From Turnera subulata (lineage: Eukaryota > Streptophyta > Magnoliopsida > Malpighiales > Passifloraceae): a stretch of DNA of 64,000 nt. The notes under the pieces are model-generated. The model worked only from the letters and a program-made list of their open reading frames with translations, was not told where the DNA came from and ran no database searches. Location: positions 81,605-145,604 of the forward strand of contig JAKUCV010000182.1 in the NCBI GenBank assembly GCA_028386065.3, in the 5' to 3' direction. The position numbers and the translations under genes were made by a program. Within the stretch, counting starts at the first letter, position 1. Each line of letters starts with the position of its first letter. This document shows positions 31,986-44,051 of this stretch, one piece after another.

Positions 31986-32830
31986 TTACCCGAGCAAAAT
32001 GAAAAACGAGAGCAGAAAATGAAAGAAAAAAGGGAAGAAAATTGAAAAAAAAAATGGCATGAACTGCACCACCTTCAACCCGAGCTCCACGGCAGTGTTC
32101 ATCGTGAGACGTTCCGGGCAGTTGCTTGTCTCACTGCCGGCACCGGGCTCTTCCCCTCTCCGTCGCCAACCCAACAACACAGCCCCCGCCCGTTGCCGCC
32201 GCCGGACGCGCCTCCCAGACGCAACGCCCCGACGGCGGAACCCGACAACCCGCCTTCCACTCGTAGGGTCTTCTTTTCCTGCACGCGACAGCCGCCGCTC
32301 CTGCCAACGTCGCGCCGCCCGCATCTTCCCCTCGCCACTGTCGGCCGCTCACGCCCCGCGTTGTCCCGCCGCCGTTGCTCCCATCGTCTGGCCGCGGCTA
32401 GAACCCGAGAGGGTCTCGGGTCGAAGCACAACACCTCACCACCTCGCCGCCTTGCCGATCTCCTCAATCACCCACTGTCGCCTGTACCGCCGCGTTGTTC
32501 CTGCTCGTCGCCGCGCGCCGCCGCCTGCACCTCACGAGGCGAGCTCGAGGTTGAAGACGACCCCGACCCGGAAGTGTGAAAGGGTCGCGTGTTTGGGTCG
32601 GGTTTTGACCCGCTGTGCTGTGCTAGGCTGGGCACTTGGGCTGGTCGGCACTGGCCTGAGTTGGCACTGTGCAATGGGCTTGGCCGGCACTGTTCATGGC
32701 CCAGCCTGGATTTTAAAAAAAAAATCTTAAAAAAATAGACAAAAAAAAAGAGAAAAGAGAAACAAAAAAGAAAAAGAAAAAAAGAAAAAAAAAAGAGAGA
32801 AAAGAAAAAAAAAAGGGGGGAGAATTTATA
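31986..32830 (+). other. Copia B leader: GC-rich island and purine tract
   Basis: The block 32090-32580 is strongly GC-rich, then GGGCTTGG/GGCCCA-type motifs (32590-32705), then A/G-rich sequence (32710-32825). Overlapping long frames occur on both strands and are Arg/Pro/Ala-rich without domains; I treat them as composition artefacts. Confidence 0.6.
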
Positions 32831-32889
32831 TTGCTGAAAGATTTATCGAGTAAGCATACCTTCTATTATTATGCTTTACTTAGTATTCA

Positions 32890-33140
32890 ATATTGGCCGG
32901 CTACCTTATCTCTTTTTTGGCCGGCAAAGCCGCCTTATTTTTTTTGGCCGGCAAAGCCGCCTTTTATTGGCTGGCTAAGCCGCATTTTATCGAGTAAGCA
33001 TATTTTATGTTTTTAGATTACGATTGGGCTATTAAAAGGCCAATTGCATTTACGTTTTGCTTGGGCTTGTACAAGGCCCATCATATTTATTTTTCGGTTA
33101 TTTATTTATTTTTAAATTGGGTTAATCAATAAAAGCCCAT
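32890..33140 (+). repeat. Leader hairpins of copia B (GGCCGGC and GGGC types)
   Basis: GGCCGGCAAAGCCGCC occurs twice (about 32930 and 32946) with a variant GGCTGGCTAAGCCGC (32969). These are followed by ATTGG...CCAAT and TGGGCTTGTACAAGGCCCA inverted repeats (about 33023-33080). The same groups occur in copia A. Confidence 0.75.
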
Positions 33141-33208
33141 GTTTATTTATTTTAATTTTGTCTTTATTTAATTTTTGGAATTATGTGATTCGTTTTATCG
33201 CGGCCTTA

Positions 33209-35598
33209 AAATTTCAGGAAGAAATTTGTTATGGGCACTGAAATGCATTTAAATACAAATAGTCTGGAAGACTAAATAAAAGAGTCTAGAAGACTCAATA
33301 AAAGAAAATAAAACAAAGACCGGAAGTCTTACTGCCAAAAGATCGAGCAGATCTTTGAGGAAAAATTGAAGAATGATATGACCACTAGAAGATGGATGTT
33401 TTATGACCACCAGAAGGTGGATATTGTATGACTATCAGAAGATAGATACTGTTATTATCTTGCTTATCCTGAAGGTGCAAGCCAATATATATTGAATAAT
33501 TTTATTTTTATGTTCAATTTTATTATTAAGCGTTATATTATATTATTTTATTTTATTTACTTTACAGCATTTTATAATCGTTTGTAGAATAATGGCTCAA
33601 GCATTTGTCCTGGAGACAATGCAAGTTGACATCCAATGGGGAGAGTTATATGTGTGGATGTCAACTATTTTGCATAACATGTACAATCTCAAAATGAGAA
33701 AAAGATTTATACGCTCCAGAAGAGCATAAGTTTGAATATGTTCCTGAAGAACGCACGCTTCACTATGATCTAGAAGATCATATATTTACGCTCTGGAAGA
33801 GCAAATACTCTTGAAGAGTACAGAAACACTCACTTACAGTAATAAAAGATATTATTATGGATCCCGTTGAATTGACTCTACTCTATTCCCTGAAGCGAAT
33901 AAGACAGTATAATTAATTATGCCTGTGGCCGTGAATGAGATTATAATTACAAGGCTGAGAGAAAGCGTGCATATTATTATTGCATAATGGATCCATAACT
34001 AGAGAACATTCACAAAGAGGAATCGTTCTCATACATGAGTTTAAACAGTTGTTTATCTGTTGGGTACAACATTAACCCTAAAACTTTGAGCCCCACTGTT
34101 AATGTTGACCCTAACACTGTCTTTCCAGGAAAACCACATACCACCCATGTTATTTTCTCCAGGTATCTCAAACCGATTCATTACAGGAAAACGGAGTGAG
34201 ATTACACCATGATTCTCTTCTGCTTGCCACAAAGTCTCAGTAATCAGTACCATGTTGGGCTTGTACTGATTCTTCAGATCCCTTAAGGTACGCACAAAGT
34301 CTTGAGACCTTCTTGCTACACCCCTGCAATTCCATAGTAGAAGTCGTACCTTAGGCCATGTAGGTGGTAACCCAGTCACCCTTGGGACACTCCGAGCCAT
34401 CATGGATACCTGATAATAACTGCTTTGATTTAAAATTTGACATGAAGGCTCTATCTGAAATTCCTGCAGTCTATCAGATATGAAAAATATAATAGAGTTA
34501 GCTGAGCCATAAAAGGAAGCCCTTAAATTGCTTTGGTCCTCTAGGAAAAATGTTTCTTCTATAGGAGTTACAAAGAACCTAGATGAATAAAGTTCATCAA
34601 CAAACACTAAACGAGGAATTCTCGCCAAATCATTTGGTAATTCCTCTTGCTGCTCATTCACCATGCTAAGCTAACCTATTCCTTCTTCCTAGAGAGGCAC
34701 CCTCAACAAAGAAAACAGTAGCTGGGGAAGACATTTTTCTTGTCTTGTTGAGTTTTCTGAGTTTTCTGCATCTTCCTGTCTCAACCGCCTCCCTTTCTTA
34801 TAGTCTGAGAATAGATAGCTAGGTGTCAGTTTTTCAAATGTGGACCCTTTTTTTTCTGTCTCCGAAAAGATCCAGAAAATTTTTTTGTAATTAAAACTTT
34901 GCATTATTTGTTAGCAAACTCCAAAGCTTTTCAATCTTTAAGGTTTTGCTTTTGGAAAAGTTTGCCATTACTTTAATTATTGTCCAATAATTCTGATCTT
35001 TTCCGACATGAGTGGCAGAAATAAGGCTAATATTGGCACATGTATTGCAGCCTGAAGCTAGCAATTGAGTAATTGAAACTTATCATATCCAGCCAGAAGC
35101 TGGAATGCACTAGCCTGAAGCTAGCAATTTTAAGTGTTTAAATACACAGTTTGCACAGCCCGAAGCTGAGACCAACTAAAAGTTGACAGATAGATATGTG
35201 ATTTATACCTTCTATGCACCAACCAGAAATTGGTAAATTATTTTCCTAAGTTATTATATTCAGCCTGAAGCTGGCACATAAATAGCAGTCTGAAGCTGGC
35301 ACCAACTTGAAGTTGGTACATGGACTTATTGTTTGGCATGACCGGGTGGGCCATCCCAGGTCAATAATGATGCACGAAATTTATTTGGTCATTCATTGAA
35401 AAACCAGAAGTTTTACAATCAATGAATTTCCACGTGTTTGTTTGCTGTAAAATTAATTATACGGCCTCCCTAAGGTAAGATTGGCCTAGAATCACCAGCA
35501 AGTTTGGGAATAATTCAGGGACATATACGCGGACTAATAAATCCGCCGTGTTAACCATCTAGGTAATTTTATTATAAATCGATGCATCGACTAGATGG
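33209..35598 (+). repeat. Constant-loop hairpin array, copia B copy
   Basis: Perfect or near-perfect hairpins with a C-YNGAA-G core: AAATTTC-AGGAA-GAAATTT (33209), AGTC-TGGAA-GACT (33261), GAGTC-TAGAA-GACTC (33282), AAGAC-CGGAA-GTCTT (33316), CTATC-AGAA-GATAG (33432), GCTC-CAGAA-GAGC (33713), GTTC-CTGAA-GAAC (33740), ATGATC-TAGAA-GATCAT (33765), GCTC-TGGAA-GAGC (33790), TACTC-TTGAA-GAGTA (33806), CCAGC-CAGAA-GCTGG (35089), CTAGC-CTGAA-GCTAG (35110), CAGC-CCGAA-GCTG (35156), CAGC-CTGAA-GCTG (35261), ACCAAC-TTGAA-GTTGGT (35301), AAAAC-CAGAA-GTTTT (35400). Larger inverted repeats at 35529-35546 and 35555-35598 end the region. The LINE-like piece interrupts it. Confidence 0.88.
34053..34910 (-). 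pseudogene. LINE-like ORF 5' piece with endonuclease start (copy in copia B)
   Basis: On the minus strand a first ATG at 34732 is followed by an interrupted start, then a 203-codon open frame at 34664-34053. It begins MVNEQQEELPNDLARIPRLV and reaches WPKVRLLLWNCRGVARRSQD, a VLITETLW block and NMGGMWFSW. The last part matches the N-terminus of APE endonucleases of plant LINE-1 elements. The piece keeps its 5' part but stops at NVVPNR, well before RT. That is the reverse of normal 5'-truncated LINE copies. It lies antisense inside copia B at the same position as in copia A, so it was acquired before the two copies separated. Confidence 0.7.
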
Positions 35599-35699
35599 TA
35601 TAATTGTGTACTTATCAGACGCAAGTTGGCATGTTGTGCGCTTATTATGATTAAGCCAATTGTGGGTACACATCACTAATTATCTCGTAAGACTATATG

Positions 35700-37760
35700 T
35701 CTTGATAATGTTGGTATATCTCTTCAATGGATAATGTCTATTGTTGGAAATAAACCCAAACCGATCTGGGCGAACATTTCCAATTGTTTTCAGGACCATT
35801 GCTAAAGAGATATTACTGTTTGAGGACATGGTATTTTACACGAAGCAAATGTGCATCAAGCCAATAAGATATCATAAGATCATAAGATCTCCCCATTGGT
35901 TCATGGTCACGAACCTAGTATCTTCCACCTTCGGGCCATTGGTTGTACAGTATTTAATGCTCCACCACAGCATAGTAAAACCGGTCCTTTAAAAAAGGCA
36001 GGGAATAGATGTTGGGTATAAAATCTTCATCAGTTACAAAGTAGTTGAAACCATTAATTTAAGATTGGAGACATATTTGCTTAAAGTGTTTACCCAACAT
36101 CAGGGGGAGGAAATAAGCAGCTGGATCAAGAGATAATTAAAATGTTATTCAATTTCTATTTTTGATCCTCAAACGAATTAGTGTGAATCTGAAGTTCAAA
36201 AGATGATTCATTTGCAAAATTTGATAAGTTAATTGCCAAACATATTGATTTGAAAAGTGTGACCATACCAGCTGCGAATGCTCCTGCTCGAAATAATGTT
36301 CCTGGAGAATAATTAAAATATGCAAATGAATCCAAAGTACGCCAGAAGCGTAGAATATGCTCGGTTCCAAAGAAAAATTCTCGATAAAGAAAAAGGAGCA
36401 AAGAGATAAAGATGGCCCCAGTGAGAAAATAAGACCTCCAGTAGAGCTTCAAATTAAAAGTCCTCAAGTAGAGGAAAATCCTCCAGAAGAGGTTTTCTGA
36501 CATAATTGATAAAGTTCCAGAAGCAACTCAGGTACCAGAAATAAATGAGTATAATGAGATCTCAATTATAGTGTCAGGAATAATATGGAACCGACGTGAA
36601 ATAATCTTCGTCTAAATTTTTATAAAGTAGCGCTAAATATTATGAAAGAAAATGAGGATCATGAACCTACATCTGTTGATAAATGTAGGCGCAAAATGAT
36701 TGGCCAAAATAAAGATATTTTTATGGCTGTTTTAGACTCACTTGTGAAGCGAGAAATTTTCGGACCTGTAGTCCGTTACACCAGATGGTGTAAAAATCGG
36801 TTGGTCATAAAATGGGTACTTGTGCGGAAAAGGAAATGAAGTAAATAAAACAATAAAATACAAAGCACGGCTTATAGCACAAGTTTTTACCCAACGACCC
36901 GATATTAATTGTGAGAAGAAATACTCCTCTGTGGTGGATGCAATTATTTTTAAGTCTGGCATAATATGAAAGGAATTAGAAATGCGTCAAATGGATGCGA
37001 TTACAGCCTATTTTTAAGGATCCATAATGTCATGACATATGCATGAGAATCCCTGAATGATTCAAGTTGCTTGAAGCAATTAATTCCCGGGAACATATAA
37101 AATTAAGATAATCTTTGCATGGTTCGAACCAATTTGGATATGTATTGTATAAATGAGTATACGCATGAATCCAATATTGCTTATGTTGAAAATTCATATA
37201 TGTATGTGTTTTTGTGATTTAAATATTATTGGAACTCTTGAAGAAGCTTCCAAATGTCGTGCTATGAAAGGATATGAGATGAAAAATCTCATAAAAGAAT
37301 TAGATTGGTCCTGGAGTACCCTGTCAAAGTGCAATTTATATTGCTAGGAACATAAAGCCTGAAGCTTTTAACTTAAGCCTATTGGCAAGATGTAACTTTG
37401 TTCTTATCTTCGGAGTAAAACAGATGTGGTATATAGTTGACCATGTAAACCCGAAGAGAATATAGTTGGTTTTTGCAGATGCAGGTCCTTTGTTTGATCC
37501 ATATCAAGCACACACGGGCATCTGCTACAACTTTATACACAAAATTGCTATATCATCGGGACCACAAAAAGCTCGCAAGGAAGATGCTCCAACAATAATT
37601 TATGAAGATAATGCTGTCTACATTGTCCAATTAAAGTAATAATATATCAAAAGTGATCGGACAAAAGCACATGTCACCAAATGTCACCAAAAGTTGACAA
37701 GGACGATTGGCATACGACAACATTATGGTATTAAGGGAGGCCAAAATGAGGGGGAGTAGA
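35700..37760 (+). pseudogene. Copia B integrase C-terminus, RT and RNase H remnant
   Basis: Shifting frames read an IN-RT linker (an HxxEPSIFHLRAIGCTVF block near 35915, AANAPARNNVPGE near 36275). RT follows (SLVKREIFGPVVR near 36750, KARLIAQ near 36865, DLNIIGTLEEASK near 37215), then RNase H (DAGPLFDPYQAHTG near 37480, YEDNA near 37605). There are many stops and frameshifts. It lacks the YVDD region and all upstream pol domains. Confidence 0.8.
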
Positions 37761-37884
37761 ATTCACTGCACTCTTTTTCCTTCACTAAGTTTTTATCCCA
37801 CTGGGTTTTTCTTGGTAAGGTTTTTAATGAAGCAGTTTTTCCTAAGCGTATTCTACCCAATACACAATGACATTCAAGGGGGAG

Positions 37885-38103
37885 TGTTATAAAAAACGTA
37901 TGAATGTCAGTACACCTACCTAGCCCCTCCCCTCTTGTTCTTTTTATGATGTAAGCTTCTTTTTGTATCTGCAGTGAAGAAAGGCATAGTATTCTGGCCA
38001 TGTCTAATCCTCTCTTTTCATTTTCACAATCTATTGCTCTGCCATTTTTCTTTGTGAGATTATTAGTCTTGGAAGCAAGAGCAATTTCACTTCTTTTACA
38101 ACA
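37885..38103 (+). repeat. Copia B 3' LTR (219 bp)
   Basis: TGTTATAAAAAACGTATG...CTTTTACAACA, partner of 31739-31965, directly preceded by the polypurine tract TCAAGGGGGAG. Confidence 0.9.
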
Positions 38104-40500
38104 GGTCCAACCAATAATGGTTCTCTAATTACCGAACCAATCTTCAATCTTCAGTATACTAGTATACGTTTTCTCTTTTGTATCGTTACATTACATGGTA
38201 TTGTCATGCATGCGGGTTAACTTATGCTAGTCAAGGAAAGGTTTTAATACTCCCTTTGAACAAGCAGCTTGCACAGAATTTAGTCAATTATGTTAAGCTT
38301 TTTAGATATCATGACCATTGAATTATACGACTAATGAATGGTGTTGTTGTCAAGAAGTTTCAAGTCTGAATTTTTGAGCCAGGAGGCCCCCCAATCCTCT
38401 GGTTATTTTACTCCTAGCTAGTAGTAGTTGTATGGTACTAGTAGTAGTATATATAAGAATGCGTAGCCTGATGTTGTACATTATTCTTCTTCTTTGAATG
38501 TGGGACTGGGAGGGGGAAAAACTAAGTTGGGGGAAGGGAAGTGCAGATAAGCAGCGAGTAGGGCGGGAGCAATTATTTGTAAGTACGCTAACCCTCTGTG
38601 TTCTCTGACACTATAAACCACAAAAACCCAATTCACGAGGGTCCCCAACTCTGACATTTCCCTTCAATTTTGCAGTACCCTATTTAAATACCCCCTGTAA
38701 CTGTAACCTAATAGTATTATTAAATCACCACTTACTTCTGTACTAGCTACCTACTACTATACCCAAAAAAAATACAAAAAAGTGAATCTATACTATAATT
38801 CTTTCCTGTCCTGGTAAAGAGAAAAAAACAAATTAAGTCTTCCGTCAAAAAATAAAAAGTTTAAGTCGTGTAATTATAGGCTGTCGCTGGTCCAGGAATC
38901 TTTAATTACCTGATCTCTGACCAGTATACTGACGTCTGAAGAAGAAGAAGCGAAAACAGAGAAAGAAATAAGACAGTAATAGTAGTAATAGTAATAATAG
39001 TAGTAGTACCACTTTCGTATAGAATTAGATCCAGTATCCATCGCCAGGGCATGCACTTACAAGTACTTTTGTTGGCTTGTTGTCACTATTGCGTCTATAA
39101 AGATGATAGCTAGCTACTTCTCCGATATAGTTGTACTATATATTTACGTTTGATACCCCCATCTCTCAATTCAACCCCAAGGCCACTCCAATGATAACGC
39201 CACCATTTGAGTGATTCTTTGACACTAAAATGTTGGTCTCCTCCCTACCCCCAACCACCATCAAAGACCAACTCGTTGGAAATTGGAGATGAATGCACTT
39301 CAGAATTGGGAATAGTATTATATCAGACTTCTGAAAACTTTCTTAATAGTGGACAATACATGCATCATGAGCATCAAGAATTGGTCCGGTCCATGCCTTT
39401 ATCAAATTCCAAGCCTAATCAATTACTAGTACTATTATTGATACTGACTAGCTAGGGGTGTACGTAGGGGAAATATAGGATCATTTTTTTTTTTTGCTCC
39501 TCCTTCTTATTGTGCTCATTGCGCGAATATTAATTATTCCCATCCTAAGACAGAATGACATGGAGGGACTCCACTTCTTCTAGCACCGAAATGTTGAAAA
39601 GACTATGGTATGGTCGTCACATGAAATTATAGATAAATAAGAAGACCCCGTATGTCCACAAAATTAAAAAAGAAAAAGAGAGGTGCTAAAGTGTGTGAAC
39701 ATGGACCCCTATCCCATGGATGGTGCATGTGCCCCAAGTGGCATGAAAAATACGTAACAAAGACATGGCCCATCCTATTTCTTTTACAAGGAACATATAT
39801 ACTAGTATATTTTAGATTATCACTTGTAGAGAATGAATGTGATACTATAGTTTTTCTTCTTCAATATATTTCTTTTTATTTTTTCTCAAAGAATCAGATC
39901 GGTATATATAGAGAGAGATAGAAGGTCACACACATTGTAGCTAGTACAAAAGAATCCTACCCATCATCAAAAACCTGACCACGGGTCGATTGCTTATAGC
40001 AGTAACGCTAGTGATGATCCATGACAGTGATTCCCGTGACTTTAAAACCTGCACAAAAGATAAAAAATGATGGTATTGTGTCATCAACACTCCACGAGGC
40101 TTCATCGCCTTTTAACCTCTCATCCATCAGATCAGATCATCACTATTTTTGTCTCTCTCTGTACCTTTTCTACTTCTCTCTCCTCCTCCTCCTCCTTTTT
40201 TTGGTCTTTTTTTTTTGCTTCCAATATTACTAAAACCAACACATTAGCTAGCCAGCTCGCGTTACAAACATTTTTGCACCCTAGTAATAAATCTCTTCTC
40301 TCAAACTCTCTTTCTCTCTCTCTTTCTCTTTAAATGTCCCTACTAGCTACCTATAGATAGTTATAGCTTGTGACTGTTTGTGTTGGTTTCTACTTCAAAG
40401 GAGTTGTTGTACGTACGCAGTGTGTAGTGTTTGAGTTGCTTGTTTCTTCTGTGTGTGAATACAAAAACAAATTAGCTAGTATTATAAAAGAGGCAACAGA
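38104..40500. other. Upstream region of the stress-protein-like gene
   Basis: AT-rich, with a degenerate AGT/AAT trinucleotide run at about 38972-39010 and a CT-rich tract at about 40290-40330 that probably lies in the 5' UTR. No other gene is recognised. Confidence 0.5.
39903..39910 (+). promoter_or_regulatory. Possible TATA box of the stress-protein-like gene
   Basis: TATATATA followed by GAGAGAGATAG lies 590 bp before the start codon, ahead of a pyrimidine-rich stretch typical of a plant 5' leader. It would imply a leader of about 560 bp or a leader intron. Position only; other TATA-like sequences exist nearby. Confidence 0.25.
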
Positions 40501-42248
40501 ATGCCTGGGCCAGTTTCATTCTTGAGGCAGCTCAGTAGTGGGAGGGAAGCTTGGAGATCAAGGTCATCTAGGAGGTGGGATAGTGATAACAAGCATTGCA
40601 GCAGTAATACTGTTGAAGGTGGTTGGAATTATAATAATAATAATTATAATTATAATCCCACAAGTTTGAAGCAGATGGAGGAGGTGGAAGGTCTTGACAA
40701 TATAAACATGTATGGAGGAGGAGAAGGAGGAGGAAGAGTGGGTCATCATGTTATGAGGAAGAGAGTGATGGTAGTGGTGGATCAAACCTCTCACTCAAAG
40801 CATGCAATGATGTGGGCTCTTACTCATGTGGCGGAAGAGGGTGATTCCCTCACTTTACTCCATATTATCCCTCCTCCTCCTCTTCCTCCTACCCACAACT
40901 CCGCTCATTCCTCTCATTCTTACTCTACTTCTCTAGCTACCACCCTTGGTTCTCTTTGCAAGGCTAGCAGACCTGAGGTATATTTTTTTCTATCCACATT
41001 ACTTTCTATAATCTATAGTATCCTTTTGCATCTTGTATGCAATATTGTATTTGCAAGCATTCTTAGTTTTTCTTCCTGTTCAACATGACTTTTAATTATT
41101 TTTTTTTGCTTCGTATTTTTCAACCGTTAATTTAGTTAACTCTTATTATTGGAAGGAATCTTGAGTTGCATGTGTCGTGCATGCATGAGAAATTATGCGT
41201 TTCAGTGCGGCAGGCCTGTGTTTTATGAGGAGAGCTAGCTAAGCAGCTAGGCATGGGTTGCTTTGCTGCTCAAGTAGACAAGTAGTAGTCCTTACTACTC
41301 ATTGTGTTTTCTCTCTTTCTGGATTGGCCCTGTCTTTTTCTTTATCTTTTGAATGCTTTTTGGTGGTGAGATGACAGGACGCCTCCATTTTTCAGTTTAT
41401 TCCTCTTATACTTTTTTACTCTCTTTCTTTTTCCAACCATTTCTATCTCATTGATTTTTTTTCTTTTTCAGCCGGAGGATAGGGGACATTTTTTTTCTTC
41501 CATCTGAGTCTGTTTTTCCATATACACTTACAGTTAATTTCCAGAGCTTGACGGTTTCTTTTCTTTTCATGACATGCTCTCACTTTTTGTGTCTCCCTTA
41601 ATTTGTTATATGTGTTTTGTTTCTCCTTTTCTTGATTATGCTTTTAACCGAAAAGAAAAAAAAGAGACCCCAGAATGGGCTCAGTTAAGTAAGAGAAATA
41701 ATCGGAGTTGCATTCGCCAAACGAGAAAACATTAATAAAAAAATAATTAAGTGTTTGTATGGGGTTTAGATTAATTGGTGGGGGCTATCATGTTCAGGTT
41801 GAAGTGGAAGCACTGGTGATCCAAGGACCAAAGTTGGCCACGGTTATGAGCCAAGTGAAGAAGCTAGAGGTGTCTGTGCTTGTACTTGGTCATAACAAGT
41901 CCTCCCCTCTTCTCAGCTGGTAACTAATAAGGCTCCCAACCCAAGCTTCTCATCTATCTATGTCATCAATTTCTTTGACGTTTCTTTTTGATTTAGTAAG
42001 AGAAAAAAAAATAAAAATAAAAAGAACTCCTTGATCTTGGTGATGAAATGAACACTTATAAATAAGCTAATTAATGGTTGGGAATTTGTTGAAGCCTTTG
42101 TGGAAGTAGGAGCAGCAGTGAAGAGTTTGTGGAGCAGTGCATCAACAATGTGGGGTGCTGGACTATTGGAGTGAGGAAGCAGAGCAAAGGCATGAGTGGC
42201 TACCTTATCACCACCAGAAGGCAAAAGGACTTCTGGCTCTTGGCCTAA
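40501..42248 (+). CDS. Universal stress protein-like (adenine nucleotide alpha hydrolase-like) protein, 3 exons
   Basis: Exons 40501-40977, 41798-41919 and 42095-42248 join in frame through GT-AG introns of 820 and 175 bp and give 250 residues ending DFWLLA then TAA. The start MPGPVSFLRQL is the first ATG after the leader. Residues about 87-125 (RKRVMVVVDQTSHSKHAMMW, GDSLTLLHII) form the beta-alpha-beta start of the USP fold. The C-terminal part (KLATVMSQVKKLEVSVLVLG, CINNVGCWTIGVRKQ, GYLITTRRQKDFWLLA) matches a plant-specific USP-like subfamily. A basic N-terminus and an Asn-rich insert (about residues 44-52) precede the fold. The canonical G-2X-G-9X-G(S/T) ATP loop is not obvious, so nucleotide binding is uncertain. 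A cytosolic location is inferred; no signal peptide or membrane segment is seen. It converges with the transporter gene. Confidence 0.88.
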
Positions 42249-44051
42249 TCCCTACTACTTGACACTAGTTAGTAATTTAGATTTAAGTCATAATTAACTG
42301 TACGTGCAGTGAGTATAAAAACCCATTAAGCCATTATTAATATTAGTATAGCTGCTATTCTCTCCCTGTAACTACTACGTACTAACCAGATCTTCCTATG
42401 TACCAAATGAAATAGCATAGTAGGGACTTCATATTGCAATAGTCTCTATCGCCACTGAATGTGCGCCTGAAGTTCTTAATTTTCTGTAGAAAGAGTATTT
42501 ACTTCATAGATCATAGACGTACCTGTTCTTCTTTTACACCCTATTTTTTTCCTTCTCCTGGCGCAAATTTAATTTTAATGCTGAAGAGCCTCCAAAATTT
42601 GGTCATATATTTATCTTGATAACTGTACTGTCATGTTATAATAACCCAGCAATTTAAATACAGGAATAAACTATATAGTAATTTAATCAGGCTGCAAACT
42701 CGTAGGTAGCCACTGAATTGTACCATGATTTACCGAAAAAAATCTGCAGTCCAGACAAACCAGAGAGGGGTCTTAAAATGTGAGTGGAGGAAATGTCACA
42801 GGTCATCAACTTTTTTTGTCCTTTGCTACACGAGTCAGTGCAGCTTTCCTGACTTGCAATAAATTAGTACAGCTTTCCTGACTTACAATAAATTTGCACA
42901 GTTGAACCATTTTAGAGTTCGTATGATCATCATAATATAACATACATGAAGAATGAAAATGAAAGTTTGCTGTGGAGTTGCGCTTTCTTTGTTTGGCATT
43001 TTTCTGGTTTTTTTTTTTCCTTTTTGTCAATATTTTCTGGTGAAATTAGTCTGTTTGGGCCAAGGGGGTCTGAATTGAATCCCATTCTCTAAGCAAGCAC
43101 ACAAGCAATACTTGAGGAACTATTTTCAGCATATCATCTCAGTGCTACCATGATAATAGCCTACCGATCCGAGCTATAGAATTTGGTCTCTTTGTACTTT
43201 GTAGTATCTTGTTTATACTTAAAAAATTTCTAATTGAGTAGTATATATTTACTGTTCTAAAAAAATAGTATATAATTACCAACTGCTTCTTTTCTTTTGT
43301 AATAGTGAAACTTTCCTTTCTTGCCAAAAACAAAAACAAAAAAAATAAGGTGACACTTTGGCCAAAAAATTTTGGATGCACCAACGAGGGCATGATTTCA
43401 AGGAAACAAGTTCAGCAAAAATTTGCAGCCTGATTAATAATGATAATTCTTTTTGGGTTTGAAGAAATCGAAAAGAAGAGAAAACAACAAAAGGGCCCAA
43501 AGTACAATCTAGTATAAAATTAACCTGTAAAACTGAAATTTCTGTGACAAGAACATTGACCTGAACTGAACATGCTCTAGAATATGCGAATCCTAAATTT
43601 TGGGATTTTTGCATACCAGATAGTCTGGGGCATTTGATTGTACTGAATAAATCCTCCGCATGATGTGATTCTCAAAAAAAAAAAAAACGGAGACCAAACC
43701 AACAACATTGACCTGAACTATGGAACAAGCCGATGAGCTTTATAGCACTAGACTAGTCTAGTAAGCTTTCGTGGCAAGTTGAGATGAGCCCAGGCCCAAG
43801 CTAGAATGCATATGTATAGCTCCCCGTACGTATATTTCATCATAAAGCTATTAAGCCAATGGGTGAAATGAAAAAGGACCAAAATACTTTTTCTATTTCC
43901 AAGCAAGAAGAACATAAGTTAAAAATTTTAGCAATCTAATAATGCACGTTGTTCATACACAAACAAGTGAAGTTTACTAATCCAAATTTTCCCCCTTTTC
44001 TGTATTCGTATTACCCCACTGCCATGAGCCACACACACCACCACTCTCTAA
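42249..44051. other. Intergenic region between convergent genes
   Basis: The 3' flanks of two genes that face each other. AT-rich, no repeat or RNA gene recognised; it must contain both polyadenylation regions. Confidence 0.5.

Larger units (their letters stand above)
31739..38103 (+). mobile_element. Copia element B (6,365 bp, plus strand)
   Basis: LTRs at 31739-31965 and 37885-38103, a primer-binding-like CGTTATCAGCAC after the first and TCAAGGGGGAG before the second define the element. The flanks GTTCC and GGTCC (31734-31738, 38104-38108) look like a 5-bp duplication with one change. The interior holds a GC-rich leader, hairpin arrays, an antisense LINE-like ORF, and decayed integrase C-terminus/RT/RNase H. 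No gag or protease is seen, so it looks non-autonomous. It is the best reference for reading copia A. Confidence 0.88.

Noticed and set aside
33381..33405. CCACTAGAAGATGG counted as a constant-loop hairpin
   Set aside because: Its arms pair only over three bases in copia B; it was left out of the list although its neighbour pairs fully.
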